DNA of 12,433 nt from UBA93 sp964477205 (GCA_964477205.1 CAYZDE010000023.1:1-12433), one strand, 5' to 3'. Shown: positions 6,835-12,433, counted from the first letter of the stretch. Made by a program: numbers and translations. Notes: generated by a model from the sequence alone, not told the origin.

Positions 6835-6841
6835 TTTAAAA
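6835..6841 (-). promoter_or_regulatory. TATA-like box for the cysteine-rich anchored protein gene
   Basis: TTTTAAA on the minus strand, centred 27 bases before the ATG at 6811. That spacing places the transcription start at or next to the ATG and predicts a leaderless transcript. Confidence 0.55.
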
Positions 6842-6869
6842 GATTAAGGGGAACCTCCGGTTAGCCGGC

Positions 6870-6890
6870 AAAAAATAAAATTAAAAAAAA
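6870..6890 (-). terminator. Oligo-T terminator after the Gly/Ser-linker protein gene
   Basis: On the minus strand a run of eight T is followed by AA, four T, A and six T, starting 26 bases after the stop at 6916. Such T tracts are enough for archaeal termination. This separates the gene from the cysteine-rich anchored protein downstream. Confidence 0.65.
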
Positions 6891-6915
6891 GAAGAAGGGA
6901 AATTAATATTTAATA

Positions 6916-7317
6916 TTAGCAGCCGTCTGAAACGCATTCAGAACAGGGCACATAGCAAGTTTTTCCGGTTCCCATACAATTTTGGTAGTAATTCGACCAA
7001 TAAGTGTAAGAACACCATCGCGGGCCTGAACCGCCGCCACCGCCTGAACCACCAGAGCCGCCTTCGAGGTCAATGTTAAGCATTGACTTCTTGGTTAGGT
7101 AGTCGCTTTCACTGCTAGCGGCGTCTACGCAGGCATCGAATTCCGTTTCAGTGGCCGCGCCCATGTAACAACCGATTTCCTTTCCCTCGGCGAATGCCGT
7201 TGAAATTCCTTTGATACTATAGTCGTTGCCTGCTTGGCTGGCGACCAAGTACCCTGCGGCTCCGCCGACTATTAGGCAGGCGACGCCGATTAACATTACT
7301 TCATTATTCAACTTCAA
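6916..7317 (-). CDS. Membrane-anchored protein with Gly/Ser linker and cysteine-rich tail
   Basis: A roughly 133-residue protein with no recognised family. An N-terminal membrane helix (about 8-28, VMLIGVACLIVGGAAGYLVAS) anchors an outward region containing a Cys50/Cys63 pair and the segment SSESDYLTKKS (68-78). A natural flexible linker of almost pure Gly and Ser follows (about 86-98). The last 32 residues hold six cysteines (102, 114, 121, 125, 128, 133), ending CVSDGC. I place the start at TTG 7317, since GAGGTG lies six bases upstream. GTG 7326 would overlap that site, and the later ATG 7296 would cut into the membrane helix. The C-terminal part looks like a disulfide-rich display module on a tether. 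It lies between the C25 peptidase gene and another cysteine-rich surface protein gene, and is followed by a T-rich terminator. Confidence 0.8.
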   Translation of the reverse strand: MKLNNEVMLIGVACLIVGGAAGYLVASQAGNDYSIKGISTAFAEGKEIGCYMGAATETEFDACVDAASSESDYLTKKSMLNIDLEGGSGGSGGGGGSGPRWCSYTYWSNYYQNCMGTGKTCYVPCSECVSDGC

Positions 7318-7320
7318 TTG

Positions 7321-7352
7321 AAGCACCTCTAAAGAAAATAAGGCGGGTGCTT
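7321..7352 (-). promoter_or_regulatory. Inverted repeat that can pair with the ribosome-binding site
   Basis: On the minus strand AAGCACC (7352-7346) and GGTGCTT (7327-7321) are perfect 7-base complements separated by 18 bases. The 3' arm contains most of the GAGGTG Shine-Dalgarno site (7324-7329) of the Gly/Ser-linker protein. In an RNA reading through from the peptidase gene the site could be masked. The T-rich loop (TTATTTTCTTT) may also help termination. Function is inferred. Confidence 0.4.
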
Positions 7353-7355
7353 TTT

Positions 7356-8810
7356 TTAATCATTTGCCCGCAGCGTCGGGTCCCCGTAGAGCACGTATTG
7401 AATTGCGGTGAGCTCGTCAGCCGGCAACCCGGCGAGCATTTCGCGGCGCGCGTTCTTCACTGCGTCACCGATTCGCTCGCCGTCGTGCAAGTCGCGGAGC
7501 ACGCGGTAGTGGAATGCCGTGCTCGAGCCCAAAGCGAGCAACTCAGCTTCGTCGTCGAACTCACTCGACGACACCTTGCGGTTCGCGAGCGCGCTCGTCG
7601 TGCTCCCGATGAATGCGATTGCCCCGTTTCCAAGGAACAACAACGGCAAGCTCTCGCTTTCGTTGCGGTAAGGGTTTGCCCCGTAGCAAGCGTCCGCCAG
7701 CACGAATTTGCCGGTAAATTCCTCCGCTTCCAGCGAAGGGATGCCCCGCGTCATCAAGTAATACTCGCCGAAGCCGTCGCTCGACGAATAAACTTGCGGG
7801 CCCGGTGGGTTCGACCCGTGAACGCTTAAGAACAAGGCTTGCGCCGGAGCAAAAGCCGCGAACAATTCCGACAAGCCGTTTTCCACTTGGATGGGCGGCG
7901 AGTCCACGATTTCATTGCCTAATTCCGCGTAGATCAAGTGATTCAAGTGCCCGCCGTAAGAGTCCTGCGAGACAACACTCGCCATGGAGTCGACTTCGAG
8001 GGAGCCCTCATGCGCTGCAATCACCGCTCCCAATAATTCGAGTAATAGCATGGACTCACTTTCCTCTTCGTTGCCGTCGGGAATACGCCCGATTGCCACG
8101 TCGGGATGGCACTCGTTGCATTCGTAGTCCGCAGTGGATAGCATTCCGTAAGCGTTGTCCGAGGGCACGAGCGGGTCTTGGTTAGCGAGGAACTTGAGTG
8201 CGCCGCTCGCCTTCTTCAAGGGAGTCGTGAATTCATTGAACGCGATTATCTGTGGTCCGCCTACGATTAGCAAGTAATTCGGTTCGAGAGCGTTCACCAT
8301 TCCGGTGACCGAAGCGTAATCCTCCCCGATCAATTCCATTCGTGTTGTCAAGCCCTCGGTTTCTTCAATAGTTGCCGCGAGTTCGCCGCACAAGTTTATT
8401 GCCTCAGTTGCGTAATCCGAGCCGTACTTCTTAGAGAGGGCGCGCTCGTCCGTGACGATTAACAAGTCGACTTTTGGTTCGGTAACGGTTTGCTTTTGCA
8501 GGCTAATAGTTATCTCACTCGACTTTACCCCGATTCGCGACGGCAGGTATCCCTCGGCTTCGGCGCGCGCCATTAGCTTGGCGTCGCGCGAGTGCTCGGC
8601 TTCCAGGGTTACCTCGCCGTTGATTGTTTCACCTTGCGCCGCGAGTTGGTTGTCCGCGTATAATTGTACTATTGCTTGAGCCGGGTTTCCGTCCGAGCCG
8701 AGCACGGTGAATGACACGCTCGATTGGTACGGGAGTAATTCCGCGTACGCGTAATAGCCGCCGGCGATTAAGAGCACCGCAGCTATTATTGCGTATTCGA
8801 TTCGCTGCAA
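7356..8810 (-). CDS. Membrane-anchored gingipain-like cysteine peptidase (family C25-like)
   Basis: A predicted surface cysteine peptidase of 484 residues. A single N-terminal membrane helix (about 6-24) is followed by a beta-rich domain (30-105) resembling carboxypeptidase-regulatory or PEGA-like folds. The caspase/gingipain-like catalytic region then begins at VDLLIVTDE. Family signs are LIVGGPQ (181-186), PDVAIGRIPDG (236-246), the catalytic histidine in LSVHGSN (His331), the nucleophile in LADACYGANP (Cys375), GNGAIAFIGSTTSA, and the near-terminal YGDPTL (475-480). It starts with TTG, the only early start in frame, supported by GGAAGTGA six bases upstream. It follows a secreted-protein gene with a single intervening base, so that product may be its partner. 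Substrate is unknown. Fold and dyad are well supported; protease activity is inferred. Confidence 0.85.
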   Translation of the reverse strand: MQRIEYAIIAAVLLIAGGYYAYAELLPYQSSVSFTVLGSDGNPAQAIVQLYADNQLAAQGETINGEVTLEAEHSRDAKLMARAEAEGYLPSRIGVKSSEITISLQKQTVTEPKVDLLIVTDERALSKKYGSDYATEAINLCGELAATIEETEGLTTRMELIGEDYASVTGMVNALEPNYLLIVGGPQIIAFNEFTTPLKKASGALKFLANQDPLVPSDNAYGMLSTADYECNECHPDVAIGRIPDGNEEESESMLLLELLGAVIAAHEGSLEVDSMASVVSQDSYGGHLNHLIYAELGNEIVDSPPIQVENGLSELFAAFAPAQALFLSVHGSNPPGPQVYSSSDGFGEYYLMTRGIPSLEAEEFTGKFVLADACYGANPYRNESESLPLLFLGNGAIAFIGSTTSALANRKVSSSEFDDEAELLALGSSTAFHYRVLRDLHDGERIGDAVKNARREMLAGLPADELTAIQYVLYGDPTLRAND

Positions 8811-8811
8811 T

Positions 8812-9363
8812 TCAAGTCACTTCCAGTAAGCGCTCGACTTCGCCTTCGCGGTTCAAGTAAACGATTCGGCCTTTTGTTCGCGAGTAGCCCGGCAATTCAA
8901 TTGCCTCGTTGTTCACTTCGATTGTTTTGCCTTCGACTATTATTGTCTCGTAAGCGTAAATCGCCCAGCACTCGCCCCACGCGGCGCGGCCGTTGCAGTC
9001 GGCTTCAATTGCTTCGATTGACTCTGCCGGGTAATCGGATAAGTGCGCGCTTCCGGCTTGAATTGCTTCTTCGGCGCTCTTGATTTCCGGTGTTTCCTCG
9101 AATGAGAACGAAGCTTTTCCTTCGTCGTCTCCTTCGAAGGTGATTTGAGTGCCTTTAGCGTCGAGTGACTCGCCTTGCGCTAGGAACGAGGTAACCGGAG
9201 AGCCGCAGTTTAGTTCGACGAAGGCGAGGGAGCCGGAGTAATCGAGTAATTCGAGCGTGCACTCGCTGTTTATGTTGAGTGATTCGCCCGGCTCTAGTGC
9301 CGAGCTCGTGCTCAATGCCCCGATGAATAATAGTGCCGCAACCAGTAAAACGCTTTTTTCCAC
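8812..9363 (-). CDS. Secreted protein of unknown function upstream of the C25-like peptidase
   Basis: A 183-residue exported protein I do not recognise. A signal peptide (1-22, ending STSSA) leads into a beta-rich half (25-90) with Cys35 and Cys53. The second half opens with a helix (SAEEAIQAGSAHL), then strands including Cys123 and Cys132 (ADCNGRAAWGECW), and ends with GRIVYLNREGEVERLLEV. The helix-then-strands order loosely recalls PepSY or propeptide-like domains, but I see no decisive motif. It starts with GTG and has no Shine-Dalgarno site; a T-rich TATA-like stretch about 28 bases upstream predicts a leaderless mRNA. Its stop is one base from the TTG of the peptidase gene, so the two are co-translated. 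A role as inhibitor, chaperone or substrate of the peptidase is conjecture. Confidence 0.78.
   Translation of the reverse strand: MEKSVLLVAALLFIGALSTSSALEPGESLNINSECTLELLDYSGSLAFVELNCGSPVTSFLAQGESLDAKGTQITFEGDDEGKASFSFEETPEIKSAEEAIQAGSAHLSDYPAESIEAIEADCNGRAAWGECWAIYAYETIIVEGKTIEVNNEAIELPGYSRTKGRIVYLNREGEVERLLEVT
8817..8824 (-). promoter_or_regulatory. Shine-Dalgarno site for the TTG start of the C25-like peptidase
   Basis: GGAAGTGA on the minus strand, one base different from the ideal GGAGGTGA, six bases before TTG 8810 and inside the upstream gene. It is the main support for a TTG start. Confidence 0.65.
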
Positions 9364-9386
9364 GCTTTACTTATGTGCGGTTTGAA

Positions 9387-9394
9387 CTAAAAAA
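9387..9394 (-). promoter_or_regulatory. T-rich element: terminator of the Trx-like gene or TATA box of the next
   Basis: TTTTTTAG on the minus strand lies 19 bases after the stop of the thioredoxin-like gene and is centred about 28 bases before the GTG of the secreted protein. It could end one transcript and position the next. Confidence 0.4.
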
Positions 9395-9412
9395 GGGTTA
9401 AGGATAGTTGAA

Positions 9413-10291
9413 TTATTCAATTAATTCCTCGCAGTACTCTGGATAGAGCGAGCAGAACGCCGCTTGAACGTCCGAGTAGTCGAGAACGCTGAACTCGTAT
9501 TTGCAGTCCACTATGGAGCGCGCGTAATCCTCACTACCGATTGAGTATGTTTCGTATAATTCCATGCCTTCTTCGAACGCTTCCGAGCCGATGTCCGCGA
9601 TGCATTTGGACTCGTCGGTTTCATTCAAGGCAATGCAATATTGCTGGAAGTCGACGCTTTCATTCAATGGAGAGAAGAACGATTTCGCGTTGGCCATGGC
9701 TTGAGAGCCCAGCATTGAGTCCGAGAGGTAGAACACTTGCACGAGGGGCTTTTCGCCTTCGCACGCGGCTCCGATTCGCGAGGTGATTCCCGGGGCAAAA
9801 GCCACGACCGCGTCTCCAGCGTACTCCACGCTGAAGCCGGCGCCCGCGAGCTCGTTGTTAAAGAAGTTCGCCAGTCCTTGGTTATTGATTGCATCCGCTT
9901 GCAAGGAGTAGAATGCGGGAACGCGCTCCAAGGGAACGCCCTCTTGCCCTGCTACGTCAACTTTTTGTAATTGAATATTGTTCTTCGAGAGCGCGGCGGT
10001 GTTCATGTTCGTCACGAATTCATTATTGCATGCCGTGCAGCTGGAGTCGTAGAACGCGTAAAGCGTCACTTCCTGGTAAGGGTTTAAGTATTCGAGTTCG
10101 GCGACTTTTGATTCAATGCTAGTTAATCGCCCGGCGAGTTGCGTGTTCTGGTTGAACAACTCTTGGTCGACTCGCGTGTCGAGCGCGTTGAATTGCGTAA
10201 AGAAGTACACTACTAATAATGCTAGGATTACCGTGATTCCTGCTACTGCGTAAGTTAAGTTTGTTACTTTTTTTTCAAGTTTTTCCGTCAT
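9413..10291 (-). CDS. Membrane-anchored thioredoxin-fold protein with CxxC
   Basis: A predicted extracytoplasmic thiol-disulfide oxidoreductase of 292 residues. The N-terminus has a membrane helix (14-33) and a probable coiled coil (35-68). A thioredoxin-like domain follows: strand VTLYAFYDS, Cys85-Thr-Ala-Cys88, and a likely cis-proline site at RVPAFYSL (Pro125). A second segment opens PLVQVFYLSDSM (182-193), the same strand-loop pattern without CxxC, and later carries cysteines 219, 230, 263, 280 and 287, so it may be a degenerate second thioredoxin fold. The ATG at 10291 is fixed by AAGGAGGA nine bases upstream. Longer forms would run into the Trm9-like gene, whose stop is five bases away. 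The nearby cysteine-rich exported proteins are possible substrates, which is inference. It resembles DsbA-like proteins but no close family is claimed. Confidence 0.85.
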   Translation of the reverse strand: MTEKLEKKVTNLTYAVAGITVILALLVVYFFTQFNALDTRVDQELFNQNTQLAGRLTSIESKVAELEYLNPYQEVTLYAFYDSSCTACNNEFVTNMNTAALSKNNIQLQKVDVAGQEGVPLERVPAFYSLQADAINNQGLANFFNNELAGAGFSVEYAGDAVVAFAPGITSRIGAACEGEKPLVQVFYLSDSMLGSQAMANAKSFFSPLNESVDFQQYCIALNETDESKCIADIGSEAFEEGMELYETYSIGSEDYARSIVDCKYEFSVLDYSDVQAAFCSLYPEYCEELIE

Positions 10292-10296
10292 GCAAA

Positions 10297-10923
10297 TCAA
10301 TCCTCCTTTTCTAGAACCAAGCAAGTGTTCGTTGCGCTGCCTTTGTTCGAACGCTCTCCGCGCGCTTCATAAAACGCATCTATTATTTTAAAACAATTGG
10401 ATTCAGCGGCTTTTTTCAGTTCGTCGAGTGAATAAAACCAATAACTTCTCTTTATTATTACACCGTCCTTTTTCTTCCAGGCAATCGGGCAATACCCCGA
10501 CTTGTTTTTCTTGAACCAAAGCGTGGCGTAGGCGCGCCCCCCTTGCTTTAGAACGCGGCGCGCTTCTTGCAATGCCTTATCCAGTCCTTGCGGGTCCAAG
10601 TGGTGGAGCACGGCGAAGTAGAACACCGCGTTGAAGCAAGCGCCATTGAAAGGCAAATTTTGCGCATCCGCTATTGCCGCTTTCAATCCTTTAGCCTTGG
10701 CGAATTCAACCATTCGCGGGCTCGCGTCAACGCCTTCAATAAAATCGAATTTTTTCAAGAGGCAGGCATTCCGCGCATTACCGCATCCTACGAGCAAAGC
10801 GCGATCCGCTTTTTCGGCCATGCCCGCAAGCAAGCACGCGGCTTCCAATGGCTCGCGCTTGAACTCATCCCAATCGCCCGCAATCTCGTCAAACTCCTCG
10901 GCGGCCCCCATAATAATGTGCAT
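10297..10923 (-). CDS. SAM-dependent methyltransferase, Trm9-like
   Basis: A class I methyltransferase of 204-208 residues. It opens with FDEIAGDWDEFKREP, the Trm9-type N-terminus. SAM motif LLVGCGNARN follows (about 43-52), then GVDASPRMVEFA, IADAQNLPF, AVLHHLDP, EARRVLKQGG and ATLWFKK, then SYWFYSLDELKKA and the end NTCLVLEK. This order matches the Trm9/ALKBH8 family that modifies wobble uridine in tRNA, but a small-molecule substrate is possible and no Trm112 partner is visible. Two starts are possible: ATG 10923, with GAGGG only three bases upstream, and ATG 10911. A TATA-like box centred at 10940 places the transcription start near 10913, favouring 10911 and a leaderless mRNA. The thioredoxin-fold gene follows after five bases, with its ribosome-binding site overlapping the stop. 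Confidence 0.8.
   Translation of the reverse strand: MHIIMGAAEEFDEIAGDWDEFKREPLEAACLLAGMAEKADRALLVGCGNARNACLLKKFDFIEGVDASPRMVEFAKAKGLKAAIADAQNLPFNGACFNAVFYFAVLHHLDPQGLDKALQEARRVLKQGGRAYATLWFKKNKSGYCPIAWKKKDGVIIKRSYWFYSLDELKKAAESNCFKIIDAFYEARGERSNKGSATNTCLVLEKED
10301..10308 (-). promoter_or_regulatory. Shine-Dalgarno site of the thioredoxin-fold protein gene
   Basis: AAGGAGGA on the minus strand, nine bases before ATG 10291 and inside the end of the methyltransferase gene. It identifies ATG 10291 rather than a start 11 codons further upstream. Confidence 0.8.
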
Positions 10924-10935
10924 TAACCCTCGAAA

Positions 10936-10945
10936 CTATTAAAAC
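10936..10945. promoter_or_regulatory. Shared TATA-like core between divergent genes
   Basis: CTATTAAAAC on the plus strand reads GTTTTAATAG on the minus strand, so it is AT-rich in both directions. It is centred about 29 bases before ATG 10911 on the minus strand and 35 bases before GTG 10975 on the plus strand. It may serve both divergent genes with very short or absent leaders. This is judged by position only. Confidence 0.4.
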
Positions 10946-10974
10946 GCGCTTTCCCGTGTGTTCTTACGGTTGTA

Positions 10975-11466
10975 GTGTTGAACAAGAAGCGTTTAGTGGT
11001 TCTCGCCGTGATTGCAATCGCGGCTTTCTTTGCTTGGCAGGACGTCGATTCTGCTTTGTCGCAGGCCCGCCCTTGGATGAACCCAGTGATAACGCAAAAC
11101 GAGTACGCGGCTCTTGATTGGGTGCGCGCTAACACGCGCGAGCGCGCGGTTTTTGCTTCAGGCATATTCGGCGGCGAGACTCTCATGGGTAATACCCTGC
11201 GCGAGGGCACGGTGGGCGGTGATTGGGCTATCATACCCGAGGTAGTCAAGCGAATGCACGCGATTCAATACGATTTTTACGGCGCGTCCGCGCCAAAGCA
11301 AGCGCACGCGACCGCCGTCGAGTACGGTGCCGAATTTGTTTGGGCTCCCGACCGTAATGTTTTCGCGGGGTACGAGTGGGTTGAAGTGAATCACTCGCTC
11401 TTCATCGAGCCGTACTTCACGAAGGTATTTGATAACGGTGCAATCGTGTACGAGGTGAATTCGTGA
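10975..11466 (+). CDS. Membrane-anchored soluble domain of GT-C-type protein, encoded separately
   Basis: A 163-residue protein with an N-terminal basic stretch and membrane helix (KKRLVVLAVIAIAAFFAW, about 4-21) and an outward soluble domain. The domain begins NEYAALDWVRANTRERAVFASG and passes through GGETLMGNTLREGTVGGDWA and YGAEFVWAPDRN. It ends SLFIEPYFTKVFDNGAIVYEV. This is the layout of the soluble C-terminal domain found after the membrane helices in archaeal GT-C-like membrane proteins. Here it is a separate gene placed before its likely membrane partner, which it overlaps by four bases (GTGA). The start is GTG 10975; TTG 10978 is the next choice. No Shine-Dalgarno site is visible. 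A role in cell-surface glycan assembly is inferred. Confidence 0.75.
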   Translation: MLNKKRLVVLAVIAIAAFFAWQDVDSALSQARPWMNPVITQNEYAALDWVRANTRERAVFASGIFGGETLMGNTLREGTVGGDWAIIPEVVKRMHAIQYDFYGASAPKQAHATAVEYGAEFVWAPDRNVFAGYEWVEVNHSLFIEPYFTKVFDNGAIVYEVNS

Positions 11467-12433
11467 AGAAATACGTGCCTTACCTCTTTTTGCTGGCTGC
11501 CGTGGTTTTGAGCGTTTGGGCTCACTCCATGGTCTTCGACGAGTTCATCATGCCTACTTACGGGAACACCATGATTCACGTGGCGAGCGCGAGCCACCTA
11601 ATCGAGCACGGGCACTACCCGATTCAAGACGATTACTCTTACGGCGGCGGCGTTCCCAACTTGTACGTTCCCGTGTTCCGCTTTGCTTATGCCGAGGCCG
11701 TGATGCTAACCGGCTTGTCATTCGACTTGGTAGGCAGGCTAATCGTCATGCTCTACGCGGTTCTCGTTGCTTTGGGCTTCTACTTACTCGGCCGCGAGCT
11801 AGCGGGCGAGTGGGCCGGCATTGCATCCGCGTTCCTCGCTTCCACAATACCCGAATTACTCATTTACACCGTGCGCCCACTTCCCCAAGGCCTAGGCCTG
11901 GCCTTACTCCCGATTGCATTGTACTTAATCGCCAAGTCGGATTGGAAGCGTGCCTCACTCGTCACCGTGATTACCGTGCTCGCGCACCAAGAGGCCGGCG
12001 TATTCCTCGTCGGCTGCGCCTTCGCCTACGCGGTTGTTGAAGCAATTCGCGGTTCGCTCGCCGCAGGTAGGATTAAAGTTAACGAGGCGGCTAGGCGCGC
12101 TTTCGCGTGCTGGGCGGCCGGCGTTGCCGCGTATTTCGCCTGGCACTTCTTCGCTACCGGGAACTTCAATGTGTTCGACCTTGCCCAATTCCAACACCAC
12201 GAAGGAGGCAAGGTAACCTTTGACTTGCTGTTCGACAAGGCGGGCAAGAGCGTCCTCGCCCTCGGCGTCATTGGCGTCGCCGCAGCGGCATTTGAGTTAA
12301 TCAAGAAACCGCTCGCCGTGAAGCCTATTTTGTTATTATTACTCGCGAGCGTGGCAGTCGGCGTGTTCTGCATGTTCAATGACCTCGTCGGAATCGCCGT
12401 GTTCATGGACCGCTTCATCGTGTTCTTTGCAAT
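11463..12433 (+). CDS. GT-C-like polytopic membrane protein (partial, runs off the window)
   Basis: An open frame of 323 codons with no stop before the window ends, so the C-terminus is missing. After membrane helix 1 (about 4-20) comes a first outer loop, FDEFIMPTYGNTMIHVASASHL then HGHYPIQDDYSYGGGVPNLYVPV. It has acidic residues and the D...H...a..l...G.yP pattern seen in GT-C glycosyltransferases and related membrane proteins such as the PTPS-related family. Several more hydrophobic helices follow (for example LIVMLYAVLVALGFYLLG, ASAFLAS and ILLLLLASVAVGVFC). GAGGTGA lies four bases before GTG 11463, which overlaps the upstream stop (GTGA). It probably transfers a sugar from a lipid-linked donor outside the membrane; the exact activity is unknown. 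Confidence 0.78.
   Translation, partial: MKKYVPYLFLLAAVVLSVWAHSMVFDEFIMPTYGNTMIHVASASHLIEHGHYPIQDDYSYGGGVPNLYVPVFRFAYAEAVMLTGLSFDLVGRLIVMLYAVLVALGFYLLGRELAGEWAGIASAFLASTIPELLIYTVRPLPQGLGLALLPIALYLIAKSDWKRASLVTVITVLAHQEAGVFLVGCAFAYAVVEAIRGSLAAGRIKVNEAARRAFACWAAGVAAYFAWHFFATGNFNVFDLAQFQHHEGGKVTFDLLFDKAGKSVLALGVIGVAAAAFELIKKPLAVKPILLLLLASVAVGVFCMFNDLVGIAVFMDRFIVFFA

Noticed and set aside
6857..6868. CCGG-TTAG-CCGG small stem-loop
   Set aside because: The four-base self-complementary stem is short and lies after the T tract, so it is unlikely to be part of the terminator. It may be chance.
7347..7829. Plus-strand open frame of 160 codons
   Set aside because: It is antisense to the catalytic part of the C25-like peptidase and its sequence makes no recognisable protein.
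11516..12040. Plus-strand open frame of 174 codons near the right end
   Set aside because: It is an out-of-frame, arginine-rich shadow of the GT-C-like membrane protein, whose frame has a ribosome-binding site and proper membrane helices.
1..12433. CRISPR array, tRNA, rRNA, insertion sequence or prophage
   Set aside because: I saw no regularly spaced repeats, cloverleaf or rRNA signatures, transposase motifs, or phage structural genes in reading both strands.

Overview
The window reads as chromosomal archaeal DNA. Fibrillarin (flpA), an archaeal-type tyrosyl-tRNA synthetase, an archaeal-style NOL1/NOP2/sun RNA methyltransferase and an MTAP-family phosphorylase sit close together. Shine-Dalgarno sites (GGAGG, GAGGTG, AAGGAGGA) and TATA-like boxes about 27 nt before several starts fit archaeal gene expression. 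Many genes start with TTG or GTG. Compact gene packing, small secreted cysteine-rich proteins and the lack of any methanogen or haloarchaeal hallmark make a DPANN-type archaeon my best guess. That is inference, since no rRNA or marker tree is available. I see no tRNA, rRNA, CRISPR array, insertion sequence or phage gene.

Layout. Everything from 24 to about 10,920 is on the minus strand; the last two genes (10,975 to the end) diverge on the plus strand. Reading the minus strand in transcription order: a Trm9-like methyltransferase and a membrane-anchored thioredoxin-fold protein (10,923-9,413); a secreted protein and a gingipain-like (C25) membrane-anchored peptidase (9,363-7,356); two small cysteine-rich surface proteins (7,317-6,422); fibrillarin, HtpX, MTAP, a GNAT acetyltransferase and TyrRS (6,406-2,531); a lone secreted tyrosine-rich protein (2,469-2,143); and a three-gene unit of exonuclease III, an NSUN-type RNA methyltransferase and its detached PUA-like domain (2,022-24). 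The plus-strand pair encodes a membrane-anchored soluble domain and a GT-C-type polytopic membrane protein that runs off the window.

How the parts may work together. The right half is rich in cell-surface functions. Five consecutive genes (6,422-10,291) encode exported or membrane-anchored proteins: two cysteine-rich, one with a CxxC thioredoxin-like domain and one a predicted cysteine peptidase. Two of them share an unusual SESDYLxK segment. This looks like an undescribed extracytoplasmic folding or processing group, although only the C25 and thioredoxin folds are recognisable. The left half is housekeeping: rRNA 2'-O-methylation, membrane protein quality control, methylthioadenosine salvage, tRNA charging, DNA repair and RNA m5C modification. 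Tight spacing (0-6 nt gaps or 1-4 nt overlaps) points to operons htpX-MTAP-GNAT-TyrRS, exoIII-NSUN-PUA, Trm9-like-Trx and secreted protein-C25 peptidase.
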